A stretch of 64,000 nt of DNA from Polaromonas sp. CF318 (GTDB lineage Bacteria; Pseudomonadota; Gammaproteobacteria; Burkholderiales; Burkholderiaceae_C). Both the position numbers and the translations under genes were made by a program. This document shows positions 32,031 to 42,578 of this stretch, piece after piece; position 1 is the stretch's first letter, and each line of letters opens with the position of its first letter. The notes under the pieces were generated by a model, which saw only the letters and a program-made list of their open reading frames with translations, ran no database searches and was not told where the DNA came from. The stretch lies in NCBI RefSeq assembly GCF_000282655.1, contig NZ_AKIV01000052.1, forward strand, positions 25,011 through 89,010, in the 5' to 3' direction.

Positions 32031-33445
32031 TGCTGTACCTCTCCACGCGCGGCCACGCCGACCGCAAGCGCTTTTGCGAAATCCTGCTTGAAGGCCTGGC
32101 GCCCGATGGCGGTTTGTACCTGCCCGAAACTTATCCGCAGGTTGACGAGGCAACCCTGGCCAAATGGCGCGGCCTGGCCTATGCCGACCTGGCCTTCGAA
32201 ATCCTCTCGCTGTATGTCGACGACATTCCCGCCGCCGACCTCCACGCGATCTGCCGCAAGACCTACACCGAAGCCGTGTTCGGCACAAAGGCGATCGTCC
32301 CGCTGAAAAAACTCGAAGACGGCCTTTACCTCGAAGCCCTGTCCAATGGCCCGACGCTGGCCTTCAAGGACATGGCCATGCAACTGCTGGGCAACCTCTT
32401 TGAGTACGAGCTGGCGCGCCGTGGCGAAGAGCTCAACATCCTGGGTGCCACCAGCGGCGACACCGGCAGCGCGGCTGAATACGCCATGCGCGGCAAAAAA
32501 GGCGTGCGCGTCTTCATGACTTCGCCTAACGGCCGCATGAGCCCCTTCCAGCAGGCGCAGATGTTCAGCTTGCAGGACGAGAACATCCACAACATCGCGG
32601 TCGAAGGCGTGTTCGACGACTGCCAGGACATCGTCAAGGCCGTGTCCAACGACCTGGCCTTCAAGCGCCAGTACAAGATCGGCACCGTCAACTCCATCAA
32701 CTGGGCGCGCCTGATGGCGCAGGTGGTCTACTACTTCGCCGGTTATTTCCAGGCCACCAACAGCAACACGGCCAAGGTTGATTTCACCGTACCCTCGGGC
32801 AATTTCGGCAACGTCTGCGCCGGCCATGTGGCCCGCATGATGGGCCTGCCCATAGGCAAGCTGGTGGTGGCCACCAACGAGAACGACGTGCTCGACGAGT
32901 TCTTCCGCACCGGCGTCTACCGCGTGCGCAGCAGCGCCGACACGCACGAGACCTCCAGCCCCTCCATGGACATCTCCAAGGCCTCGAACTTCGAGCGCTT
33001 TGTGTTTGACCTGCTGGGCCGTGACGGCGCCAAGACCAAGGCCTTGTTCCACGACCAGCTCGGCAGCCAGGGCCGTTTTGACCTCAGCGCCGAGCCGGCC
33101 TTCAAGTCGGCCGGGCAGCGCTACGGCTTTGTCAGCGGCAAAAGTACCCATGCGGACCGCCTCGCGACGATTCGCGACACCCACAAGCGCTTCGCCACCA
33201 CCATAGACACGCACACCGCCGACGGCGTCAAGGTGGCGCGCGAACAGCTCCAGCCCGGCGTGCCCATGGTCGTGCTGGAGACCGCGCTGCCCATCAAGTT
33301 CGCGGCCACGATTGAAGAGGCGCTGGGCCATGTACCCGAGCGGCCCGCCAAGTTCGAAGGCATCGAAGACCTGCCCAAGCGCGTCAAGCTGCTGCCCGCC
33401 GATGCGGCTGTGGTCAAGCGCTACATCGCCGACCATGTGCATTGA
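32030..33445 (+). CDS. thrC: Threonine synthase
   Basis: A 471-residue PLP enzyme of fold type II that converts phosphohomoserine to threonine. The PLP lysine is K113 in LAFKDMAMQLLGN, and GATSGDTGSAAEYAM is the phosphate-binding stretch. The long form matches the yeast/E. coli-type ThrC. The ATG shares a base with the hom stop. It starts a run of genes that continues into molybdenum cofactor synthesis. Confidence 0.97.
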   Translation: MLYLSTRGHADRKRFCEILLEGLAPDGGLYLPETYPQVDEATLAKWRGLAYADLAFEILSLYVDDIPAADLHAICRKTYTEAVFGTKAIVPLKKLEDGLYLEALSNGPTLAFKDMAMQLLGNLFEYELARRGEELNILGATSGDTGSAAEYAMRGKKGVRVFMTSPNGRMSPFQQAQMFSLQDENIHNIAVEGVFDDCQDIVKAVSNDLAFKRQYKIGTVNSINWARLMAQVVYYFAGYFQATNSNTAKVDFTVPSGNFGNVCAGHVARMMGLPIGKLVVATNENDVLDEFFRTGVYRVRSSADTHETSSPSMDISKASNFERFVFDLLGRDGAKTKALFHDQLGSQGRFDLSAEPAFKSAGQRYGFVSGKSTHADRLATIRDTHKRFATTIDTHTADGVKVAREQLQPGVPMVVLETALPIKFAATIEEALGHVPERPAKFEGIEDLPKRVKLLPADAAVVKRYIADHVH

Positions 33446-33478
33446 TCCGGGCCACGGCCCCGCCTGGAAAGCCCGGCC

Positions 33479-34027
33479 ATGAACGTCGTCGGCTTCGCCG
33501 GCTACTCCGGTTCGGGCAAGACCACGCTGGTCGAAAAGCTGATCCCCGCGCTCAAGGCGCGCGGCCTGCGCGTGTCGGTGGTCAAGCATGCCCACCACAA
33601 ATTCGACATCGACCACCCCGGCAAGGACACCTTCCGCCACCGCGTGGCCGGCGCCTTCGAGGTGGTGGTGGCTTCGCAGAACCGGCTGGCGCTGATGCGC
33701 GAGTTTGAAAAACCGGCCGAGATGACGGTGCACCAGCTGATCGCCGAGCTCTATGGCGGTGTGGACTGGGTGCTGGTCGAAGGCTTCAAGAGCAGCGACC
33801 TGCTCAAGATCGAGGTCTGGCGCGGCCCCTCGGCCGATTACGCCGGCAAGCCCTGCCTCTACATGGATGACGATTTCATCGTCGCCATTGCCACCGACGC
33901 CCCCGGCCAGTTGCCCCAGGCAACCTTGCGCCCTGTGCTGGATTTGAACAGCGGGGATGCCGTGGCCGAGTACCTGGTCAACAATCAGGAACGCTTTGCC
34001 TATTCCTTCGAAGACCGCTTCGGCTAG
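33479..34027 (+). CDS. mobB: Molybdopterin-guanine dinucleotide biosynthesis adapter MobB
   Basis: A 182-residue P-loop GTP-binding protein: the Walker A motif GYSGSGKTTLVEKL is near the N-terminus, and VLVEGFKSSDLLKIEVWR follows, a MobB signature. It assists MobA in attaching GMP to molybdopterin. It is 33 bp after thrC and 77 bp before moeA. Confidence 0.93.
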   Translation: MNVVGFAGYSGSGKTTLVEKLIPALKARGLRVSVVKHAHHKFDIDHPGKDTFRHRVAGAFEVVVASQNRLALMREFEKPAEMTVHQLIAELYGGVDWVLVEGFKSSDLLKIEVWRGPSADYAGKPCLYMDDDFIVAIATDAPGQLPQATLRPVLDLNSGDAVAEYLVNNQERFAYSFEDRFG

Positions 34028-34104
34028 GCTTGGGTGAAGGCCAGCCCCAAGCCAGCTTCGTTCCGTTCCGTTCTGTTCATGCTTTTGTTCCGGACACCTC
34101 GCCC

Positions 34105-35367
34105 ATGAGTTTTGCCTCCACCGACACGTCCGCCAGTGCCGCACCCCAGCCCGGCCGCGCGCCCCTGAAACCCCTGGACCAGGCGCTGGCCGAACTGCTG
34201 GCCCGCGCGGTGCCGCTACCGGGTGTTGAGGCGGTTTCCACCTTTGACGCGGACGGCCGCGTGCTGGCCCAGGACCTGGTCTCCAGCCTCGACGTGCCAG
34301 CGCACGACAACAGCTCCATGGACGGTTATGCCGTGCGCGCGGCCGACTGGGCCGAGGGCGCCGTGCTGCGGGTCGGCCAGCGCATCCCGGCCGGCAGCAG
34401 CGGCCATGCGCTGGCGCCGGCCTCGGCGGCGCGCATCTTCACCGGCGCGCCCGTTCCGCCCGGCGCCGATGCCGTGGTCATGCAGGAAGACTGTGAGGCG
34501 GTGGATGAGGGTGTGCGCATCAAGGCCCAGCCTCAGCCCGGCCAATGGATCCGCCGCCGCGGCGAGGACGTGGCCGCCGGCGCGGTGGTGCTGCGCCGCG
34601 GTGAACGCCTGGCGCCTGCCTCGCTGGGCCTGGCCGCCAGCATAGGCTTTGACATGCTTCAGGTCGCACCCCGCGTTCGTGTGGCCTTGTTCTCGACCGG
34701 TGATGAGCTCGTCATGCCCGGCGAAGTCGCACCCGCCGACATGAAGCCCGGCGCCATCTACAACTCCAACCGATTCTTTTTGCGCGCCTTGCTGCTGCGC
34801 CTGGGCTGTACGGTGACCGACCTCGGCATCGTGCCCGACCGGCTGGACGCCACCATCGCCGCGCTCAAGGGTGCGAGCCAGGCGCACGACCTGATACTCA
34901 CCAGCGGCGGCGTGTCCGTCGGCGAGGAAGACCACATCAAGCCGGCCGTGCAGGCGCTGGGCGAACTCGCCCTCTGGCAGATCGCAATGAAGCCGGGCAA
35001 GCCCTTTGCCTGCGGCAAGCTAGGCGGTGCGCATTTCATCGGCCTGCCGGGTAACCCGGTGTCCAGCTTTGTGACCTTTCTGATGCTGGTGCGTCCTTTC
35101 CTGCTCAAGCTGCAAGGCGCGGCCGAGGTGGCCCCCAGCCCCATCGCATTGCCCGCGCATTTCGACTGGCCCAAGGCCGACAAGCGCCGCGAGTTCCTGC
35201 GCGCCAGGCGCAACGCCGCCGGCGGACTGGAGCTGTTCGGCAACCAGAGCTCGGGCGTGCTGACCTCGGCCGTCTGGGGCGATGGCGTGATCGACAACCC
35301 GGCCGGCCAGGCGGTTGCCCATGGCGACATGGTGCAGTTCATCCCGTTTTCGGCGCTGATGGCCTGA
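34105..35367 (+). CDS. moeA: Molybdopterin molybdenumtransferase MoeA
   Basis: A 420-residue enzyme that inserts molybdate into adenylylated molybdopterin. NSSMDGYAVRAADW, the MPT-binding-fold motif LTSGGVSVGEEDHIK and GLPGNPVSSFVTF appear in order. The ATG giving MSFASTDTSAS is preceded by a poor ribosome site; a start 25 codons earlier is possible but lies close to the mobB stop and adds no conserved sequence. Confidence 0.95.
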   Translation: MSFASTDTSASAAPQPGRAPLKPLDQALAELLARAVPLPGVEAVSTFDADGRVLAQDLVSSLDVPAHDNSSMDGYAVRAADWAEGAVLRVGQRIPAGSSGHALAPASAARIFTGAPVPPGADAVVMQEDCEAVDEGVRIKAQPQPGQWIRRRGEDVAAGAVVLRRGERLAPASLGLAASIGFDMLQVAPRVRVALFSTGDELVMPGEVAPADMKPGAIYNSNRFFLRALLLRLGCTVTDLGIVPDRLDATIAALKGASQAHDLILTSGGVSVGEEDHIKPAVQALGELALWQIAMKPGKPFACGKLGGAHFIGLPGNPVSSFVTFLMLVRPFLLKLQGAAEVAPSPIALPAHFDWPKADKRREFLRARRNAAGGLELFGNQSSGVLTSAVWGDGVIDNPAGQAVAHGDMVQFIPFSALMA

Positions 35368-35389
35368 CGCGCCGCATCAAGGCCTTCCC

Positions 35390-35641
35390 ATGAAAGTCAC
35401 GGTCAAATACTTTGCCTCCATCCGCGAAGCCATAGGGCAGGGCATCGAGTTGCGCGACACCAGCGCCACCACGCTGGCGGCCCTGCGCGACGAGCTGCTC
35501 GCGGCCACGCCCGCGCATGCCGCCAGCCTGGCGCGCGGCAGGGCTGTGCGCATGGCGCTCAACCAGGTCATGTGCGATGAAACGGCCGCCCTCAGCGAAG
35601 GCTGCGAAGTCGCGTTCTTCCCGCCTGTGACCGGCGGCTGA
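35390..35641 (+). CDS. moaD: Molybdopterin synthase small subunit MoaD
   Basis: An 83-residue beta-grasp ubiquitin-like sulfur carrier ending in the required GG (PPVTGG). It carries the thiocarboxylate used by MoaE to make molybdopterin. It lies 22 bp after moeA. Its usual partner moaE is about 1.2 kb downstream, across an oppositely oriented dapA-like gene. Confidence 0.95.
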   Translation: MKVTVKYFASIREAIGQGIELRDTSATTLAALRDELLAATPAHAASLARGRAVRMALNQVMCDETAALSEGCEVAFFPPVTGG

Positions 35642-35651
35642 ACCTACCCCT

Positions 35652-36557
35652 TCAGGCGGCCAGCAGCGCGTCCAGCCCCTGCAGGTGCTCGGCCAGTTCG
35701 ATGGAGGCTCGTGTCATCGGGCTGCGCAGCTCATTGCGAAGCAGTCCTTGCCCGGCCAGGACGGCCTTGAGCGGCCCCGGATTCGGTTCGGCGAACAGGC
35801 CTTCAATCAGCGGCTGCAGCGGCGCCCACAAGGCCTCGGCCCCCGCCAGGTCGCCGGCCTGGATGTGCCGCAGCACTTGCACAAAACGCTCCGTGTGCAG
35901 ATGGGCCGCCGCCGCGATCGCGCCCCGGCCGCCCTGCGCCACGGTGGCGAAAATATTCACGTCCTCGCCCGCCAGCACCTGCAAGCGCCCATCGGCAATC
36001 AGGGCCCGCGTTTTGGCCGGGTCGCCGCCGCAGTCCTTGAGCGCCTGGATGCGTGGGTGATCGGCCAGCGCCAGGATGGTGTCAAGCTCCATGCGGCTGC
36101 CCGTGCGGTAGGGAATGTCATAGAGGATGACCGGCACGGCGCTCACGTCGGCCAGGGCGGTGAACCATTCGATCAGCCCGGCCTGCGAAGGCCGGATGTA
36201 GCTGGGGGCGGGCAGCAGGATGCCGGCCAGGCCCGGTGTGCCCAGTGCCTTGATGCGATCGGCCGTCTTGCCCAGGTGGTAGCCTGACAGGCCCATGACC
36301 ACCGGCAGGCCGGGTGCCTGCGCCATCACGGTTTGCAGCGTTGCCAGCTGCTCCTCCTCATCCAGGGCGGCGGCTTCACCGGTGGAGCCGCAGACCACCA
36401 GCCCGGCGATGCCGCTGCCCTGGTAGTGCGCCACCAGGCGTTTCAAGGCCGCATGGTCGACCTTGCCCTGGTCAAAAGGCGTGACAAGAGGAATCCACAG
36501 TCCTGAGAAATCGGTGGTGACCTGATCGGCCTGATTGGCACTGAGCGCTGTTTGCAT
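35652..36557 (-). CDS. DapA-like dihydrodipicolinate synthase family protein
   Basis: A 301-residue Schiff-base aldolase of the DHDPS/NAL family. GSTGEAAALDEEEQ near the N-terminus and YDIPYRTGSRM are the pyruvate-binding motifs, and the lysine in IQALKDCGGD is the expected Schiff-base residue. True DapA is possible, but the location away from lysine genes and the divergent YRT loop allow another aldolase role. It is oriented against the flanking molybdenum cofactor genes. The ATG was preferred over a TTG five codons earlier. Confidence 0.82.
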   Translation of the reverse strand: MQTALSANQADQVTTDFSGLWIPLVTPFDQGKVDHAALKRLVAHYQGSGIAGLVVCGSTGEAAALDEEEQLATLQTVMAQAPGLPVVMGLSGYHLGKTADRIKALGTPGLAGILLPAPSYIRPSQAGLIEWFTALADVSAVPVILYDIPYRTGSRMELDTILALADHPRIQALKDCGGDPAKTRALIADGRLQVLAGEDVNIFATVAQGGRGAIAAAAHLHTERFVQVLRHIQAGDLAGAEALWAPLQPLIEGLFAEPNPGPLKAVLAGQGLLRNELRSPMTRASIELAEHLQGLDALLAA

Positions 36558-36644
36558 GAAGACACATCCCAAAAAACTGACCGGCTTGAAAGGCCGCCAT
36601 CAGAACAAGAGAAGGGTTTCCGCAAACAGGGTGAGAAGTAACCG

Positions 36645-36677
36645 GCGGTTCCATCGCTCATTCGACGACGGAACCGC
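36645..36677. repeat. Inverted repeat in the dapA-like/moaE intergenic region
   Basis: GCGGTTCC and GGAACCGC form a perfect 8-bp stem with a 17-nt loop in the 286-bp gap between the divergent dapA-like gene and moaE. It could be an operator or part of a leader RNA. No Moco riboswitch features could be recognised with confidence. Confidence 0.45.
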
Positions 36678-36843
36678 AGCCCCGGTCAAATGAGCAACGG
36701 TTTTTTCGATTTGCTGGCGCACACCCCAAGGCCGCGGGCGCTGCTATGCGTCCGGGTGGCGAAGGGGTAGGTGTGACCAGTCATGCGGCAAATCTTACCG
36801 TAGGTGGCTGCTTTGAGGGTGGGTGAGTGGCAAAATTGCCACT

Positions 36844-37320
36844 ATGGCTTCACCGCGCGTCCTGATCACCACCGATGACTTCAACCTCGCTGATGAGGTC
36901 GCCGCATTGCGCGCCGGCGACAAGCGGGTAGGCGCCGTCTGCACCTTCACAGGCACCGTCAGGGACCGCAATGATGGATTGAACGTCAGCAGCATGGAGC
37001 TCGAGCACTACCCCGGCATGACCGAAAAAGCCATAGAGGCCATGATCGACGAAGCCATGGCGCGTTTTGACATCTTCGGCGCGCGCGTAGTCCACCGCGT
37101 CGGCCTGCTTCAGCCTTTGGACCAGGTCGTCCTGGTGGCCGTGACCTCCGCACACCGCGGCGAGAGTTTCAAGGCCTGCGAGTTCCTGATGGACTACCTC
37201 AAGACCCAGGCGCCCTTCTGGAAGAAAGAGCAAACGCCCGAGGGTGCGCGTTGGGTCGACGCGCGCGTGGCCGATGATGCGGCGCTGGCCAAATGGGGCA
37301 TTACCGCCTCCAATGCCTGA
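36844..37320 (+). CDS. moaE: Molybdopterin synthase catalytic subunit MoaE
   Basis: A 158-residue subunit that with MoaD converts precursor Z (cPMP) to molybdopterin. GAVCTFTGTVRDRNDG, MELEHYPGM, and the catalytic lysine region in LKTQAPFWKKEQTPEG are family signatures. A 7-bp hairpin (AGTGGCA/TGCCACT) abuts the ATG and leaves no ribosome site. A GTG 21 bases earlier, with GAGGG upstream, is an alternative start. Confidence 0.94.
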   Translation: MASPRVLITTDDFNLADEVAALRAGDKRVGAVCTFTGTVRDRNDGLNVSSMELEHYPGMTEKAIEAMIDEAMARFDIFGARVVHRVGLLQPLDQVVLVAVTSAHRGESFKACEFLMDYLKTQAPFWKKEQTPEGARWVDARVADDAALAKWGITASNA

Positions 37321-37325
37321 CCCGT

Positions 37326-37898
37326 TTAGTTCAGGTACCGAGGCCTTTCCGTGGGGTCGGGCGTCTCCGGCGGGTCTGCTGCTTTCTGAAGGTCGGCGAG
37401 AGGGGCTGATTTCAGCCACTGGGATTTCTTGAGGCACTTGTTTAGAAGTTGCAGCAATCCCTCGGTGAGCTGGGCGCCCACGGCGATTTGCACCTTGCGC
37501 CCCGGTTCGGGAAGTTTTTCGATGAAAACCAGTTGCAGCTTGCCGGATTTCAGCAAGCTTATTTTGACCTCGGTCACCAGCAGTGGCTCCTTGCCCATCG
37601 GCAGCGTGGCATCCTGGGCCTGGTAAGGCGTCTTGAAGTCGCTCGCGTAGGTCAGCGCTTCTTTCCTGAAGTTTTCCACGATGCGCTGGCGCTGTATGTC
37701 GGGCGGCGCGGCCAGATCGCCGCCTTGCGTTTGCAAGGCCAGCTGATCGGCGGCTGTTTTCGTCAGCCCCGGCACCAGGGCCAGCGTCAGGCGCCGGGTC
37801 AGCCACAGGCGAAACTCTTCATTTTCATGGCTGCTGATGCGCACCAGGAGCCTGTCCTCTTCCTGGTGGTAAGTCACCGACAGCTGGTGGATGGTCAT
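37326..37898 (-). CDS. Hypothetical protein, conserved-looking, 190 aa
   Basis: I do not recognise this protein. It is 190 residues, cytoplasmic, with no signal peptide or membrane helix. The N-terminal part (SVTYHQEEDRLLVRISS and FRLWLTRRL) is amphipathic, the middle contains paired beta-strand-like segments (LLVTEVKISLL, KLQLVFIEKL), and the C-terminus is Pro-rich. Codon use is normal. It converges on moaE with five bases between the stops. It may be restricted to Burkholderiales. Confidence 0.75.
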   Translation of the reverse strand: MTIHQLSVTYHQEEDRLLVRISSHENEEFRLWLTRRLTLALVPGLTKTAADQLALQTQGGDLAAPPDIQRQRIVENFRKEALTYASDFKTPYQAQDATLPMGKEPLLVTEVKISLLKSGKLQLVFIEKLPEPGRKVQIAVGAQLTEGLLQLLNKCLKKSQWLKSAPLADLQKAADPPETPDPTERPRYLN

Positions 37899-37953
37899 AG
37901 ACGGATTCTAGAACCTGCTTTCGGCGGGTCCCGGTTACGCAGCCACAGGCCTC

Positions 37954-38859
37954 CTAGTACTTGACCGGATCGCGGTACGCCGCTTCGTCGTGAATGGCCC
38001 AGTAGGCGTCGTACAGCCGCGTCGTGATGGGCCCGGGGAATTGCGGCAGGTATACCCCGTCCAGCTTGGCGATCGGCAGAATGCCGCCGCCGGTCGAGGT
38101 CAAAAACACCTCGTCGGCGCTGCGCAGCAGCGCGGCGGGGACCGGCCCGGCCTTCAACGGGATGCCCAGGCGCGCGCACAGCTCCATCGCGGTGCGCCGC
38201 GAAATGCCTTCGAGCACGCCTTGGTCAGCTGTGTGCACCACGCCATCCTTGGCCATGAACACATTGAAGCCCGGGCCTTCGGTGATGTTCCCGGCCCCGT
38301 CCACCACGCAGCTGGTGTCGCGCCCCCGGTCATAGGCGTCGAACATGGACTGCACCATGTCCATCCAGTGGTAGTTCTTGACGGTCGGGTCTACCGAGGC
38401 CGCCGGAATGCGCTGGCGGTCGCTGATGTGCAGGTCCAGCCCGGCCAATTGTTTTTCGCGCGAGGCGATCCAGACATAGGGCAGGGCGTAGGCGTAAAAG
38501 CGGTTCTGCGCCAGGCGCGGGTCCCGCGCGCCGCGCGGCGGAACACCCCGGGTGCAGACCATGGCGACGTAGGCATCCTGCAGGCCGCCGGCACGCACGC
38601 AGGCATGCAGGATGTCCCGCAGCTCGCCGCGGCTGTAGGGAATCGCCAGGTGCATTTTTTCCATGCTGGCGTAAAAGCGGTCGATGTGGTCGCCCAGCCG
38701 GAAGAAAGCGCCTTGCCACGTGCTGGCCACGTCGTAGGTCACGTCCGAGCGGGTGAAACCCCAGTCAAAGAGGGAAATCTTGGCCTCGGACAGCGGCACA
38801 AATTCACCCTCGACAAAGGCGCAGCCGCCTTCGAATTCACCGGTTTTGACCTCACGCAT
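37954..38859 (-). CDS. Fold-type IV transaminase, (R)-amine transaminase-like
   Basis: A 301-residue class IV aminotransferase. The Schiff-base lysine is K161 in DPTVKNYHWMDM, and the phosphate-binding end is STGGGILPI. The sequence follows the fungal (R)-selective amine transaminases closely by eye: FVEGEFVPLSEA, GFTRSDVTYDV (R37, Y42) and FFRLGDHIDRF. At the position where those enzymes have Glu in AFVELIVTRG, this protein has Ala (A99 in AYVAMVCTRG). The substrate may be a D-amino acid or an amine. It is divergent from a TetR regulator with an operator between them. The long in-frame extension into the tetR gene was rejected. Confidence 0.85.
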   Translation of the reverse strand: MREVKTGEFEGGCAFVEGEFVPLSEAKISLFDWGFTRSDVTYDVASTWQGAFFRLGDHIDRFYASMEKMHLAIPYSRGELRDILHACVRAGGLQDAYVAMVCTRGVPPRGARDPRLAQNRFYAYALPYVWIASREKQLAGLDLHISDRQRIPAASVDPTVKNYHWMDMVQSMFDAYDRGRDTSCVVDGAGNITEGPGFNVFMAKDGVVHTADQGVLEGISRRTAMELCARLGIPLKAGPVPAALLRSADEVFLTSTGGGILPIAKLDGVYLPQFPGPITTRLYDAYWAIHDEAAYRDPVKY

Positions 38860-38898
38860 GGCGGTACCCTTTGCAAAAAAGATGATTAATTGTACGAA

Positions 38899-38916
38899 GT
38901 TCAATATTAATTGAAC
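38899..38916. promoter_or_regulatory. Palindromic operator between transaminase and TetR genes
   Basis: GTTCAAT-ATTA-ATTGAAC is a perfect 7-bp inverted repeat in an AT-rich island of about 60 bp, in the gap shared by the divergent transaminase and tetR genes. Its size and location fit a TetR dimer site controlling both. Confidence 0.65.
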
Positions 38917-38967
38917 ACTCTTCAATAAATCATAAAATGGCGCATTATTTCCGCTTCTGGAGCCCTC

Positions 38968-39726
38968 TTGCCCACCAAACCGCCCCCACCCCGTCGCGCC
39001 GGGAGGCCGCGCAAAACCGCGGATGACACCCATGGCGCGGCGCTGAGCCGCGAGCGCATCCTGGAAGCGGCGCTGGCCCTGATAGACCGCCAGGGCCCGC
39101 AGGCCTTCAACATTCGTGAACTGGCGCAGGTGCTCAAGGTGTTTCCGTCGGCGATCTACTGGCATGTTCCCAGCCGCAACGAACTCATTTCGGGCGCGGT
39201 GGCGCTGGCGATGAATGGTGTGGCCGACGATTGGGTCACCGGACGGTGGCAGGACCGCCTGGCTGCCCTGCTGCGCCGCTATCGCGAAGTGCTGCGGCGC
39301 CATCCCCGGCTGGCCCCTCTGGTGGCCAGCGAATTGATCTACAACGCCACCTTCGACGCCACCATGCTGGACCATCTGGTGCAATTGCTGGAAGATGCCG
39401 GCTTTGAGGGTGACGGCCTGGTCGATGCCTACAACGTGGTGTTCGCCGCCATGTGCGGCTTCGCGACCATGGAGCTTTCCACGGCCCCAACGGAAGGCGC
39501 CGAGGCTTGGGAAAACGCCTGCCGCGCCCAGATCGCACGCGTTGACGCCGTCCGCCAGCCCGCGCTCGCCCGGCACCTGGGTGCGATGCAGAACCGGGCT
39601 TTTGTGCTGCGCTGGTCCAGCGGCGACGGCCAGCCGCTGGACAGCGGTTTCGAGGCCTGGATTGACGTGATCGTGCGCGGCGTCGAATCACGGGCCAGGG
39701 CCTTGCGCCGTGCCGCCAGTGGGTAG
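38968..39726 (+). CDS. TetR family transcriptional regulator
   Basis: 252 residues. A basic N-terminal arm (RRAGRPRKTADD) precedes the TetR helix-turn-helix (LSRERILEAALALIDRQG through IYWHVPSRNEL, about residues 27-75) and a C-terminal ligand domain of the TetR_C type. The only start that includes the full HTH is TTG at 38968, with GGAG six bases upstream. It probably represses the divergent transaminase gene via the palindrome between them. The ligand is unknown. Confidence 0.88.
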   Translation: MPTKPPPPRRAGRPRKTADDTHGAALSRERILEAALALIDRQGPQAFNIRELAQVLKVFPSAIYWHVPSRNELISGAVALAMNGVADDWVTGRWQDRLAALLRRYREVLRRHPRLAPLVASELIYNATFDATMLDHLVQLLEDAGFEGDGLVDAYNVVFAAMCGFATMELSTAPTEGAEAWENACRAQIARVDAVRQPALARHLGAMQNRAFVLRWSSGDGQPLDSGFEAWIDVIVRGVESRARALRRAASG

Positions 39727-39764
39727 GCCTGTGTAGCCGGGGGTGGCCTGGGATGGCGGAAGGC

Positions 39765-39790
39765 CTTGAAAACACCCGCATACCCCCAAT
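39765..39790 (+). promoter_or_regulatory. Sigma-32-type heat-shock promoter of clpB
   Basis: CTTGAAA and CCCCAAT are separated by 12 bases, close to the sigma-32 consensus CTTGAAA and CCCCATNT. The -10 end is 33 bp before the clpB ATG. Heat-shock control of clpB is well established in proteobacteria, so context and sequence agree. Confidence 0.8.
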
Positions 39791-39823
39791 GTCTGTGGGG
39801 ATCAACCATTGGGAACACTTTCC

Positions 39824-42424
<2,601 letters not shown>

Positions 42425-42449
42425 CCACCGTTTTCATGGTGAGCCTCAC

Positions 42450-42486
42450 AACCCGCTCCGGTTCATGCCGGGGCGGGTTTTTTTTT
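42450..42486 (+). terminator. Rho-independent terminator of clpB
   Basis: ACCCGC-T-CCGG pairs with CCGG-G-GCGGGT around a short loop, followed by nine T. It ends about 60 bp after the clpB stop. Confidence 0.93.
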
Positions 42487-42578
42487 GAGCCTGTGCCATT
42501 GGGGAAAATGCTGGAATCGTCCTACAGCCCCGCCAGCCTCTGCGGCCTACCATGGTCTCCTGCCCCATCGGATACGCC

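Noticed and set aside
36558..36843. Moco riboswitch upstream of moaE
   Set aside because: Stems exist, but I could not match the conserved core of the Moco RNA; reported only as structured spacer.
38860..39576. 540-residue version of the class IV transaminase
   Set aside because: The extra N-terminal part is antisense to the tetR gene and contains the operator; the ATG at 38859 starts the conserved domain.
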